A DNA stretch of 17,432 nucleotides from Sutterellaceae bacterium (GCA_030531135.1 JAUNOJ010000009.1:576-18007); one strand, 5' to 3'; counted from the first letter of the stretch, positions 1-7,105 are shown. Translations and numbers: made by a program. The notes: a model not told the origin generated them from the sequence alone.

Positions 1-1
1 C

Positions 2-910
2 CTGATCTTCTTGGAAGGCATGGGAACGATTTACGGTCTTTGGGCGCAGGGCCGCGCCACAAGTCCCGAACAAAGCAGACGCTTGGCCGTTGCCAACTCT
101 CGCGTACGCATGGGTTGGTGGTTGATCGTCGTCTTTACCATCGCTTGGTGGTGGGGACAGGCAAGTCTAGTCGTTGTTTTTGCGATCTTCAGCTTCTTTC
201 TTTTGCGTGAATTCATTGCGCTTACGCCGATTAAACATACTGACCACTGGGTTTTGGTGATTGCGTTTTATATCGCGATTCCCGTTCAGTATGCCTTGGT
301 GTACTTTAATCTGACGCAGATCTTTACGCTTTTCATCCCGATTTATCTCTTCTTGATTCTGCCGGTGATTGCGGCCATGAGTCACGACACGGACCGTTAT
401 TTGGAACGCGTTGCCAAGGTACAGTGGGGTTTGATGATTTGCGTGTTCTGTGTGAGCCACGCGCCTGCCATCGCCACGCTTGACTTCGGAAGTCACAAGA
501 CTTCGGGCGAATTGATGCTGCTTTTCTTCCTCATCATTACGTTCTTGGCCGATTTGTTCTCGGTGTTGATGAGTTCGCTTTTAGGCGGCAAAGCCGTTGC
601 CATGAATAGCAACAAGTCTGTGAAGGGCATCGCCGCGGGCTCCACCATGGCCGTTGTGGCCGGTGTGGCGCTCTACTGGCTGACACCGTTTTCGATTCTG
701 CAAACGGCTTTGTATGCGTTGGCCATTGTCGTGTCGTGCCTGTTGGGCGACATGGTGATTACGTCGGTGAAGCGCAGTCTCGGCTCTCGCAGTTGGGAAG
801 GCGAACTTTATATCGGCCGCGGCATCCTCGAGCGCTTTGCGCCGTTGACATTTGCCGCTCCGGTGTTTTATCACTTGACGGTACTCTTCCAAATGCTTCA
901 CATTCCCTAA
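2..910 (+). CDS. CdsA/YnbB-family membrane protein, 5'-partial, degenerate catalytic signature
   Basis: The frame is open to the left edge, so the N-terminus lies outside; ATG at 20 and TTG at 11 are internal-looking. The protein is almost all hydrophobic (about seven or eight membrane segments). It follows E. coli YnbB (a CDP-diglyceride synthase homologue, alignment from memory) along its length, notably the stretch RVRMGWWLIVVF, the IPVQY..L..FNL block and the tail FAAPVFYH. CDP-diacylglycerol synthases make CDP-DAG from phosphatidate and CTP in the inner membrane. Here the family signature (KR-x4-KD...PGHGG-x2-DR-x-D) is heavily changed: KR is present at about residues 254-255 counted from TTG 11, but KD reads RS, PGHGG reads YIGRG, and DRxD reads ERFA. 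The earlier SPxKTxEG motif reads NSNKSVKG. It may be inactive or have another substrate. A terminator follows the stop directly. Confidence 0.75.
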   Translation: MIFLEGMGTIYGLWAQGRATSPEQSRRLAVANSRVRMGWWLIVVFTIAWWWGQASLVVVFAIFSFFLLREFIALTPIKHTDHWVLVIAFYIAIPVQYALVYFNLTQIFTLFIPIYLFLILPVIAAMSHDTDRYLERVAKVQWGLMICVFCVSHAPAIATLDFGSHKTSGELMLLFFLIITFLADLFSVLMSSLLGGKAVAMNSNKSVKGIAAGSTMAVVAGVALYWLTPFSILQTALYALAIVVSCLLGDMVITSVKRSLGSRSWEGELYIGRGILERFAPLTFAAPVFYHLTVLFQMLHIP

Positions 911-947
911 ATCGAACGCAACCTGATTACAATACGGAAGAAATTTC

Positions 948-983
948 TTGTAGGCCGCCTCAAAAAAGCGGCCTACAATTTTT
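948..983 (+). terminator. Rho-independent terminator between the CdsA-like gene and thyA
   Basis: Perfect 11-bp inverted repeat TTGTAGGCCGC (948-958) / GCGGCCTACAA (968-978) with a 9-nt A-rich loop, followed by TTTTT. It ends the CdsA-like transcript. Only 33 bases remain before the thyA ATG, so the thyA promoter must lie very close, inside or upstream of the hairpin. A TACAAT at 928-933 could be a -10 box, which would make the hairpin part of the thyA leader (attenuator-like); no good -35 box supports this. Confidence 0.85.
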
Positions 984-1016
984 GAGCCTTTTAGTCATTG
1001 AATTGAGTCCAAAACC

Positions 1017-1817
1017 ATGCCTTCGAACCAATATGAAACGTTTCTACGCCACGTATATGAAAACGGCGTGACCAAGACCGACCGCACCGGCGTGGGGACG
1101 CGTTCTTGTTTCGGCTATCAGATGCGCTTTAACTTGAACGAAGGCTTTCCGCTGGTCACGACCAAGAAGCTTCATCTTCGTTCGATCATTCACGAACTTT
1201 TGTGGTTTTTATCGGGTAGCTCCAACATCGGTTACCTGCACGACAACCGCGTGACGATCTGGGACGAATGGGCCGATGAAAACGGCGATTTGGGCCCGAT
1301 TTACGGCGTGCAGTGGAGAAGCTGGCCCACGCCCGAGGGTGAACACATCGATCAGATTTCCAACTTGATCGAGATGATTCGCAAAACGCCGGATAGCCGT
1401 CGCCTGTTGGTGTGCGCTTGGAACGTGGGTGAAATCGACAAGATGGCTTTGCCGCCTTGCCATTGCCTGTTTCAGTTTTATGTGGCCGAAGGCAAACTGT
1501 CTTGCCAGCTCTATCAGCGCTCGTGCGACATTTTCTTAGGCGTACCGTTTAACATCGCAAGCTATGCGTTACTCACGCACATGGTCGCGCAGCAAACCGG
1601 TTTGGGTGTGGGCGACTTCGTCTGGACCGGGGGCGACTGCCACATCTATAACAACCATTTCGAGCAAGTCGAAGAACAGCTTTCTCGCGAACCTCGCTCC
1701 TATCCGAAGCTCGTAATTCACCGCAAGCCCGATTCGATCTTCGATTACAAGTTCGAAGACTTCGAAATCGTCGACTACGATCCGTGGCCCACGATCAAGG
1801 CTCCGATTGCCGTATAA
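1017..1817 (+). CDS. thyA: Thymidylate synthase
   Basis: Cytoplasmic enzyme that methylates dUMP to dTMP using 5,10-methylenetetrahydrofolate, releasing dihydrofolate. It is 266 aa against 264 in E. coli, and collinear. Visible hallmarks: DRTGVGT near residue 22 (phosphate-binding Arg), [17 protein letters not shown] at 81-97, catalytic Cys148 in LPPCHC, the QLYQRSCD dUMP phosphate site at 165-171, N179 in GVPFN, and the C-terminal IKAPIAV. The start is the first ATG in frame; the upstream Shine-Dalgarno is weak. folA follows after 28 bases, so the enzyme producing dihydrofolate and the one recycling it are made together. Confidence 0.98.
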   Translation: MPSNQYETFLRHVYENGVTKTDRTGVGTRSCFGYQMRFNLNEGFPLVTTKKLHLRSIIHELLWFLSGSSNIGYLHDNRVTIWDEWADENGDLGPIYGVQWRSWPTPEGEHIDQISNLIEMIRKTPDSRRLLVCAWNVGEIDKMALPPCHCLFQFYVAEGKLSCQLYQRSCDIFLGVPFNIASYALLTHMVAQQTGLGVGDFVWTGGDCHIYNNHFEQVEEQLSREPRSYPKLVIHRKPDSIFDYKFEDFEIVDYDPWPTIKAPIAV

Positions 1818-1845
1818 CCTTTTTCAACCTTTTGACACAAACGCT

Positions 1846-2337
1846 ATGACCACTCGCCTTGAACTCATTGTTGCGCATGCCAAAAACGGCGTTATCGGCA
1901 AAGACGGCACGATGCCTTGGCACCTCTCGGAAGATCTCAAGCACTTTAAAGCCGTGACCATGGGCTGCCCCGTCATCATGGGGCGCAAAACCCATGAGTC
2001 GATAGGCCGTCCCCTGCCCGGCCGTCGCAATATCGTCATTACGCGCAATCCCGACTTCGTTGCCGACAAGTGCGATGTGGTGACGAGCCTTGAAGACGCC
2101 GTAGCACTTTTGAGCGACGCACCCAAAGCCTTTGTGATCGGCGGCGCTCAAATTTACAAAAAAGCGATCGATCTGTGCCAATCGGCTTGGGTGACCGAAA
2201 TCGACATGGAAGTCGAGGGCGACGCCTTTTTCCCGGTGCTTGACACCAATACGTGGGAGCGCCACGAATTGCGCACGGTTGAAGCCACGGAAACCACACC
2301 CAAACTCGTTTTCTGCCGCTTCGATCGCAAGGCCTAA
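1846..2337 (+). CDS. folA: Dihydrofolate reductase
   Basis: NADPH-dependent reduction of dihydrofolate to tetrahydrofolate in the cytoplasm, regenerating the cofactor that ThyA oxidises. It is 163 aa from ATG 1846, close to the 159 aa of E. coli. The frame stays open back to 1807 inside thyA, but family alignment (start just before the LIVAHAKNGVIG strand) and the short gap after thyA favour 1846. Motifs: GVIGKDGTMPWHL (Met20 loop and Trp), catalytic acid D30 in SEDLKHF, VIMGRKTHESIGRPLPGR (NADPH binding), and VIGGAQIY. No insertion, truncation or missing active-site residue is seen. The Shine-Dalgarno is poor, suggesting coupling to thyA translation. Confidence 0.97.
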   Translation: MTTRLELIVAHAKNGVIGKDGTMPWHLSEDLKHFKAVTMGCPVIMGRKTHESIGRPLPGRRNIVITRNPDFVADKCDVVTSLEDAVALLSDAPKAFVIGGAQIYKKAIDLCQSAWVTEIDMEVEGDAFFPVLDTNTWERHELRTVEATETTPKLVFCRFDRKA

Positions 2338-2355
2338 CCGGAAATCGCTTTACCC

Positions 2356-2985
2356 ATGACCGAGCTCTTTGCCCTTTATCTCGCCACAAGCGCCGCCAAT
2401 ATTTTGGCGCCGGGCTTGGGTGTGGTCATTGTCGTGACGATGAGCTTGCAGTATGGGCTTCGTAAGGCGGCGTGGGCCTGTTTGGCAACGGCCTTGGGCA
2501 TTGCCCTTCTTTTTATGGTGGCGGTCTCGGGGATCGGTGTCATTATTACCACAAGCCCCACACTGTTTGCCGCGATTAAACTTGCCGGTGCCTTCTTTCT
2601 ATTCTATTTGGGCATCAAGAAGTTTGTGGTTAAGCCCAAAGCCGGCACAGGGCTCGTGACCGCCGATCAACCGGAAAACGAAACCGACTGGGGCGTGTTC
2701 ACGAAGTGTGTGGTCATTGCCGTTGCCAATCCCCAACCGATTGTCTTTGCTCTTTCGGTCTTGCCGCAATTTATCGATCCGAACGTCGCTTACATTCCGC
2801 AAGTCAGCCTCATGATCGTGAGCTACGCAGTCATGGTGTTTGTCTTTTTGATGGGCTATGCGACGCTTGCGGCCAAAGCCAGAACGTTTTTGAACGGTCC
2901 TCGCGGCGTCAAACTGGTGCATCGCGCCAGCGGCACTGTCTTTATTGCGATTGCGCTTTATGTGCTCTATCGTACCTTCATATAG
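2356..2985 (+). CDS. LysE/RhtB-family amino-acid exporter
   Basis: A 209-aa inner-membrane protein with about six hydrophobic segments and the LysE layout: an N-terminal PG motif followed by SLQYGLRKA, a polar central loop (about 96-115), and the second-half motif NPQPIVFALSVLPQF typical of the family. LysE/RhtB proteins export amino acids or related metabolites by proton exchange; the substrate cannot be read from sequence. The usual PGP of the first helix is PGL here. It starts 18 bases after folA and probably shares its transcript. No U-tract hairpin follows; ATCAAT-A-ATTGAT (2986-2998) is the only small palindrome at the end. Confidence 0.88.
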   Translation: MTELFALYLATSAANILAPGLGVVIVVTMSLQYGLRKAAWACLATALGIALLFMVAVSGIGVIITTSPTLFAAIKLAGAFFLFYLGIKKFVVKPKAGTGLVTADQPENETDWGVFTKCVVIAVANPQPIVFALSVLPQFIDPNVAYIPQVSLMIVSYAVMVFVFLMGYATLAAKARTFLNGPRGVKLVHRASGTVFIAIALYVLYRTFI

Positions 2986-2999
2986 ATCAATAATTGATA

Positions 3000-3049
3000 C
3001 TAATAAATGTTAATATTTACTATTACGTTTTTTAGCCGATATTAACATT
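3000..3049 (+). repeat. 50-bp direct repeat, copy 1 (contains an 11-bp inverted repeat)
   Basis: This segment matches 3213-3262 at 43 of 50 positions without gaps; the first 23 bases are identical. Inside it AATGTTAATAT (3006-3016) and ATATTAACATT (3039-3049) form a perfect inverted repeat spanning 44 bp. Each arm is itself nearly palindromic (AATRTTAAYATT). This architecture suits an operator bound by a dimeric regulator at two positions. Copy 1 lies just after the LysE-like gene. Confidence 0.8.
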
Positions 3050-3212
3050 CGAAAGTCGACAAACCTGCTTCGACACCCGAGCTTAATCCCATCAAGCGAG
3101 AGGGGCCATCAGATACACAGCTTGGCCAGATATTCATTTCTATGGGCAATAACCAGGCACTTTCACGCAAATCTACGGTGCATCTTTCTCGCACACAGAG
3201 GGCAAAACAAAT
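3050..3212. other. 163-bp spacer between the two direct repeats, no recognised gene
   Basis: No start codon with a convincing ribosome site is visible. The longest open stretches are under 60 codons on either strand (for example a 24-codon ATG frame beginning about 3142) and match nothing I recognise. It could be plain intergenic DNA or the remnant of a gene lost between two operator copies. Confidence 0.5.
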
Positions 3213-3262
3213 CTAATAAATGTTAATATTTACTAATTCTTCTTTTAGCGTTTATTAACATT
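3213..3262 (+). repeat. 50-bp direct repeat, copy 2, abutting the AlbA_2 gene start
   Basis: Second copy of the 3000-3049 repeat. The inverted repeat AATGTTAATA (3219-3228) / TATTAACATT (3253-3262) keeps exactly the same 44-bp span as in copy 1, although the bases between the arms differ. It ends 11 bases before the ATG of the downstream gene, so a protein bound here would cover the promoter or start region. This fits autoregulation by the downstream protein, which carries a C-terminal helix-turn-helix. Confidence 0.8.
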
Positions 3263-3273
3263 ATGGCGGCTCT

Positions 3274-4590
3274 ATGTACGAAAACACAAGAACGGAATGG
3301 AAACGGGAGTTTGTTCCCGAACTAAAGAAAACCTTCACGGCATTTGCCAATACTGACGGCGGAACCGTGCTCATCGGCGTTGACAACTCAGGAAAACTGA
3401 TCGGCCTGTCCGATCCCGATGATGTTCTCCAAAAAGTCGTCAACACGATCAGAGACAACATCCGGCCTGAACTGGCTCAGTATTTCTATGCCGACATCGA
3501 AGTCATTGAAGGTAAAGCAATTGTCAAAGTAGAAATCCAAAAAGGATCTCATCGCCCTTATTACATTTTAGGCAAGGGGATCCGACCTGAAGGTGTGTTT
3601 GTGCGAAAAGGATCCGAAAGTGTAAGCGCATCTAGCAATGAAATTCTAGAGCTGATCAAAACGGCATCAGGTCACGATTATGAAAAAAACACTTCTTTCG
3701 AACAAGAGCTTTCTTTCCATCAAGCGGAAGCTACGTTCAGTTCATTCGGTAAAAATTTAACCGAGGTCGAATGCAAAACTCTAGGTCTAGTGAATGACCA
3801 TGGCGTCTACACCAACTTGGGATTGCTCATTTCCGACCAATGCCCATTCAGCCTAAAGGTAGCCGCATTTCAAAAAAATCCCCAAACAGGTACAGATACT
3901 TTCTCCAGTCGAGAAGAATTTACCGGTTCTCTTCTGGCCCAAATAGAGCAGTTTGAAGATTGGTTTGATCGCATAAATACACGCAAGTCTGTCATTATCG
4001 GATTTAAGCGACATGATTTTCGAAGCTATCATCCCGAATCTTTCCGAGAAGCAGTTGTTAACGCCCTAGTTCACAGAGACTATGCATTTACCGGTTCCAC
4101 GATTGTGAACATCTACAACTCACAAGCTGAAGTCATTTCCATCGGAGGTCTTGTAGAAGGATTAAATAGTGACGACATTCAGCTGGGAATTTCCCGTCCA
4201 AGAAACATTGGGCTCGCTACCATCTTCAATAAACTACACCTGACCGAAGGATGGGGATATGGAATCAGAAGTATCAATGCGGCTTATGCGAATAACACCA
4301 GAAAGCCTCAGTTTTTGCAATCAACGCATGGGTTCAAAGTCGTTTTACCATGCTTAGACGAGCCGAAACAACCTAATAATTCCGACACCCCAAACAAGCT
4401 CGGAATGACTCTCGAAATCTCGAAGGTCCTTGAGTTGCTCAGGCAAAAAGAACGCATCAACCGCCACGATATCGAAACACTTCTAGGATGCTCGCAGGCT
4501 AAAGCGATTGGCCTTTTGAGAAAACTCGTTGAAGAAGGAAAAATCATCAAGGTTCGAGACGGCAGAAGGTTCTTTTACTACCTCGCTTAA
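3274..4590 (+). CDS. AlbA_2/Schlafen-type ATP-binding protein with HATPase and C-terminal HTH
   Basis: A 438-aa cytoplasmic protein. Residues about 5-125 match the AlbA_2 (Schlafen AlbA_2) fold: TEWKREF, then FANTDGGTVLIGVDNSGKLIGL and a VRKGSESVSAS end. Residues about 250-360 match the HATPase_c_4 region: FREAVVNALVHRDY (N-box-like), ISIGGLVEGL, and RNIGLATIFNKL..EGWGYGI. The last 55 residues form a winged-helix-like segment with the helix-turn-helix HDIETLLGCSQAKAIGLLRKL. Such proteins are often labelled ATP-binding or putative transcriptional regulator; their true role is mostly unknown and relatives occur in mobile and defence loci. Base composition is visibly more AT-rich than the neighbours, with AGA codons and A/T third positions, suggesting transfer. 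It stands alone between operons behind the paired repeats. Confidence 0.85.
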   Translation: MYENTRTEWKREFVPELKKTFTAFANTDGGTVLIGVDNSGKLIGLSDPDDVLQKVVNTIRDNIRPELAQYFYADIEVIEGKAIVKVEIQKGSHRPYYILGKGIRPEGVFVRKGSESVSASSNEILELIKTASGHDYEKNTSFEQELSFHQAEATFSSFGKNLTEVECKTLGLVNDHGVYTNLGLLISDQCPFSLKVAAFQKNPQTGTDTFSSREEFTGSLLAQIEQFEDWFDRINTRKSVIIGFKRHDFRSYHPESFREAVVNALVHRDYAFTGSTIVNIYNSQAEVISIGGLVEGLNSDDIQLGISRPRNIGLATIFNKLHLTEGWGYGIRSINAAYANNTRKPQFLQSTHGFKVVLPCLDEPKQPNNSDTPNKLGMTLEISKVLELLRQKERINRHDIETLLGCSQAKAIGLLRKLVEEGKIIKVRDGRRFFYYLA

Positions 4591-4716
4591 TCCGATCGAA
4601 CGAGAAAATCGCTTTCTCAAGACTGGTCGCGTGCGCTAAAATAATATGTTTACGAAATCGGACTTCGGTCCGAAAAACCATTTTCCCCATTGTTTGCTCT
4701 AGGAGAGTATTTACTC
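4591..4716 (+). promoter_or_regulatory. Leader and probable promoter of fdxA
   Basis: Overlapping -10-like boxes TAAAAT (4637-4642) and TAATAT (4642-4647) are visible, without a strong -35. Downstream TCGGAC-TTCG-GTCCGA (4658-4673) makes a 6-bp stem closed by a stable UUCG tetraloop in the fdxA leader; no U tract follows, so it is not a terminator and could stabilise the mRNA. A second small stem GAGAAA/TTTCTC (4602-4607 / 4613-4618) sits just after the preceding gene. Confidence 0.45.
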
Positions 4717-5040
4717 ATGGCTCACGTTGTTTGTGAAGCATGCATCGGTTGCAAGCGCACCGACTGCGTGGATGTTTGCCCGGTCGACTGCTTCCACGAA
4801 GGCCCCAACTTTGTCGTGATCGATCCCGACGAATGCATCGATTGCGCCGTGTGCGTGCCCGAATGCCCCGAAGCCGCCATTTTCTGTGAAGAAGACGTTC
4901 CCGCCGATCAGCAGGAATTCATCGCTTTGAACGCCGAACTCGCCCACCAGTGGCCTTCGATCACGCGCAAGAAGCCCTGCCCGGACGATGCCGACGAATG
5001 GGTGGGTGTGCCCAACAAGCTTCAGTATTTGAAGCGTTAA
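4717..5040 (+). CDS. fdxA: Seven-iron ferredoxin, FdxA type
   Basis: A small soluble electron carrier of 107 aa, the usual length, aligning over its whole length with Azotobacter ferredoxin I. Eight cluster-related cysteines are seen: C9, C12, C17, C21 then C40, C43, C46, C50. By analogy C9, C17 and C50 hold the 3Fe-4S cluster and C21, C40, C43 and C46 the 4Fe-4S cluster, while C12 is the free cysteine. Further Cys residues (C6, C25 and later) are extra. The start is ATG 4717, with AGGAGA at 4701-4706; an open extension back to 4690 has no ribosome site. It lies 39 bases before the ferredoxin-NADP reductase gene, its probable redox partner. Confidence 0.95.
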   Translation: MAHVVCEACIGCKRTDCVDVCPVDCFHEGPNFVVIDPDECIDCAVCVPECPEAAIFCEEDVPADQQEFIALNAELAHQWPSITRKKPCPDDADEWVGVPNKLQYLKR

Positions 5041-5079
5041 TTCATTAACGAACCCGCAAAAAATTGCCGGAGTTGATTT

Positions 5080-5811
5080 ATGTCTGCCGTCACTACGAAA
5101 GTTATTGCCGCTACGGCCGTTGCCGATAATGTCGTACGTTTGGATATCGCCGTTCCTGAAAACTGCACTTGGAAAACGGGCGAATTTGCGCGTTTGGCTC
5201 TGCCCAGCGCCGATGAAAGCCAGTGGCGTTGCTACTCGATCGGCTCTGCAACGGGTGCCGACAAGCTCACGTTTTTCATTGCCCGCGTTCAGGGCGGTGC
5301 CGTGAGCCCCAAGCTTTGCGCTTTGAAAGCCGGTGACGCCATTCAGGTCGACACCGAAATGTGCGGCATGTTGATTGAAGACCGTCTGGAACCCAACGGC
5401 AAAGACTTGTGGCTCTTTGCTACCGGCACGGGTGTTGCTCCCTTTATCGGCGTGGCCGACGATCCGGCCATCATGGACAAGTACGAAAACGTCATCTTGG
5501 TGCACGGCGTGCGCAACTTTAACGAAACGTCCTACGTGGGCCAAAACATCAAGTTGCAGGATAAGCTTCGTGCCGTTGCTTGCGTGACTCGCGAAAAGGC
5601 CATGATTCAAAAGCGCATTCCGGACGCTATCCGCGACGGCGACCTTGAACGTCTCGTGGGTTTGGAAATCACGCCCGAACGCTCTCGCGTGATGCTGTGC
5701 GGCAACCCGGCCATGGTCAAGGGCGTGCGCGAACTGATGAAAGAGCGCAATATCGTGAGCCCGCGCGGCGGCAAGCCCGGTCAGCTCTTGGCCGAAAACT
5801 TCTGGCTCTAA
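5080..5811 (+). CDS. fpr: Ferredoxin--NADP(+) reductase
   Basis: FAD-containing reductase moving electrons between NADP(H) and ferredoxin or flavodoxin in the cytoplasm. The 243-aa protein has the FAD-binding RCYSIGS motif (residues about 50-56), the VQGGAVSPKL segment (pyrophosphate side), the NADP-binding ATGTGVAPFI, VHGVRNFNE, and MLCGNPAMV near the end, as in bacterial subfamily Fpr enzymes. The start at ATG 5080 is supported by GGAG at 5069-5072. It is slightly shorter than the roughly 257-aa Azotobacter type, and the tail after SPRGGKPGQ ends in AENFWL rather than the common ERAFV(E/K). In this family the C-terminal aromatic stacks near the flavin. fdxA directly upstream makes a donor-acceptor pair likely. 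Confidence 0.93.
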   Translation: MSAVTTKVIAATAVADNVVRLDIAVPENCTWKTGEFARLALPSADESQWRCYSIGSATGADKLTFFIARVQGGAVSPKLCALKAGDAIQVDTEMCGMLIEDRLEPNGKDLWLFATGTGVAPFIGVADDPAIMDKYENVILVHGVRNFNETSYVGQNIKLQDKLRAVACVTREKAMIQKRIPDAIRDGDLERLVGLEITPERSRVMLCGNPAMVKGVRELMKERNIVSPRGGKPGQLLAENFWL

Positions 5812-5833
5812 AGAAACTGTCCGCTTTTAGTCT

Positions 5834-5882
5834 GACGCGTGTTGTTCGCCTGAAACGATCGACACGCGTCTTTTGTATTTTT
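5834..5882 (+). terminator. Terminator after fpr
   Basis: Inverted repeat GACGCGTGT (5834-5842) / ACACGCGTC (5862-5870), perfect over 9 bp with a 19-nt loop, followed by TTTTGTATTTTT. It separates the fdxA-fpr unit from rnfB-nth. Confidence 0.75.
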
Positions 5883-5898
5883 GACCCCGTATCCACTC

Positions 5899-6471
5899 AT
5901 GACTTTAGAAGAAGCGCTTTTAGATACGTTGCCCCAAACCCAATGCCGACAGTGCGGCTTTGACGGCTGTGCGCAATATGCCAAAGCCTTGGCCCAAGGT
6001 TCTGCCTGCGCCAACCGTTGTGCTCCCGGCGGCCAAGCCGGTGTGGAAAAACTCTCGCACCTTTTGGGTGTCGAGCCCACATTGCTTGACCCCGAATACG
6101 GCAAGGAACTTCCTTTTGCCGTCGCCAAAATCGATGCCAAGCGTTGCATGGGCTGCGCACTGTGTGCGGTCGCCTGCCCTGTAGAGGTGATTTCCGGTGT
6201 GGCCAAGCATCTTTTTGCCGTGATTGAGGATCAATGTACGGGGTGCGGCCTGTGCGTGTGCGCATGCCCGGTCAATGCCGTTGAAATGCACGAAGTTAAC
6301 CGCACTTGGACGCACGAAGATGCCATGAAGGCAAAAGTTGCCTTTGAAAGAGCCAATGCGCGTCGTGCCAAAGTCAAAGCCGATCGACTGCAAGCGATCG
6401 AACGTCAAGCGCAGGCCAAAAACGACTTTTTGGCTGCCGTTTTGATGAAAGCCAAGGGGATGCAGCAGTGA
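5899..6471 (+). CDS. rnfB: RnfB-type iron-sulfur protein, soluble form
   Basis: A 190-aa ferredoxin-like protein. Order: a Fe-S domain with C16-x2-C19-x4-C24-x16-C41 (LPQTQCRQCGFDGC ... CAPGG), then two 4Fe-4S motifs C83-x2-C86-x2-C89-x3-CP and C113-x2-C116-x2-C119-x3-CP, then a charged Lys/Arg/Ala-rich helix (about 135-190). In the Rnf complex RnfB passes electrons to the membrane ion pump, but this protein lacks the N-terminal membrane anchor and no other rnf gene is visible here. The start is ATG 5899; the frame is open back to TTG 5881, inside the terminator tail. It overlaps nth by 4 bases (GTGA), so the two are translationally coupled; rnfB-nth adjacency is known in Burkholderiales and the rnf-nth link in E. 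coli. It may supply electrons for cluster maintenance; this is inference. Confidence 0.88.
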   Translation: MTLEEALLDTLPQTQCRQCGFDGCAQYAKALAQGSACANRCAPGGQAGVEKLSHLLGVEPTLLDPEYGKELPFAVAKIDAKRCMGCALCAVACPVEVISGVAKHLFAVIEDQCTGCGLCVCACPVNAVEMHEVNRTWTHEDAMKAKVAFERANARRAKVKADRLQAIERQAQAKNDFLAAVLMKAKGMQQ

Positions 6472-7100
6472 ACAACACCAAACGCAACGAAATTGTGCGC
6501 ATCCTGGCGCAGGTTCGCCCCAATCCGGTGAGCGAACTCAACTGGAACAATCCCTTTGAATTGTTGATTGCCGTGATGCTCTCGGCGCAAGCCACCGACA
6601 AGGGGGTCAACGCCGCCACCCCTGCCCTTTTTGAAGTCGCACCGACTCCGCAGGCCATGTCGACGATGACGGTGGAAGAAATTGAAAACCTCATCAAAAC
6701 GATCGGACTGTATCGCAACAAAGCCAAAAACGCTTTGGCGATTGCAAAGCTTCTGTGCGAGAAATTTAACGGTCAGGTACCGGACAATTTCGACGACTTG
6801 ATCACGTTGCCGGGCGTAGGTGAAAAAACCGCCAAGGTCGTGCTCAACGTGGCTTTCGGCAAACCTTACATTGCGGTAGACACCCACATCTTTCGCGTAG
6901 CGCACAGAACCGGGATGTCGAACAAGGCAACGCCCTCTGAAGTCGGTGCGCAGTTGGAAAAGTGCCTTGACAAAGAACTTCTCTTAAACGCGCATCATTG
7001 GATTTTGTTGCACGGTCGCTATTGCTGCAAAGCCAGAACGCCGGACTGCAAAAACTGCCCGATTGTGGAGTTGTGCGAGTTTAAGGAAAAGAACCTTTGA
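6468..7100 (+). CDS. nth: Endonuclease III (DNA glycosylase/AP lyase)
   Basis: Base-excision repair enzyme removing oxidised pyrimidines and cutting at abasic sites. It is 210 aa, against 211 in E. coli. The helix-hairpin-helix reads LPGVGEKTAKVV with catalytic Lys120; catalytic Asp138 is in AVDTHIFRV. The 4Fe-4S cluster cysteines are C187-x6-C194-x2-C197-x5-C203. The start is GTG 6468 overlapping the rnfB stop; no better in-frame ATG lies near it, and this start puts all family residues at their usual numbers. Confidence 0.97.
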   Translation: MNNTKRNEIVRILAQVRPNPVSELNWNNPFELLIAVMLSAQATDKGVNAATPALFEVAPTPQAMSTMTVEEIENLIKTIGLYRNKAKNALAIAKLLCEKFNGQVPDNFDDLITLPGVGEKTAKVVLNVAFGKPYIAVDTHIFRVAHRTGMSNKATPSEVGAQLEKCLDKELLLNAHHWILLHGRYCCKARTPDCKNCPIVELCEFKEKNL

Positions 7101-7105
7101 TACCT

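Noticed and set aside
845..873. TTGACA (845-850) with TTATCA (868-873) as a thyA promoter inside the CdsA-like gene
   Set aside because: Spacing is 17 but the -10 box is poor and a strong terminator lies between it and thyA.
2986..3262. Direct repeats as a CRISPR or transposon end pair
   Set aside because: Only two copies with one spacer, no transposase, no target duplication, and the second copy is fitted to a gene start; an operator explanation fits better.
4711..5610. A 299-codon open frame on the - strand across fdxA and fpr
   Set aside because: It lies antisense to two clearly conserved genes and its translation resembles no protein; it is a by-product of their codon bias.
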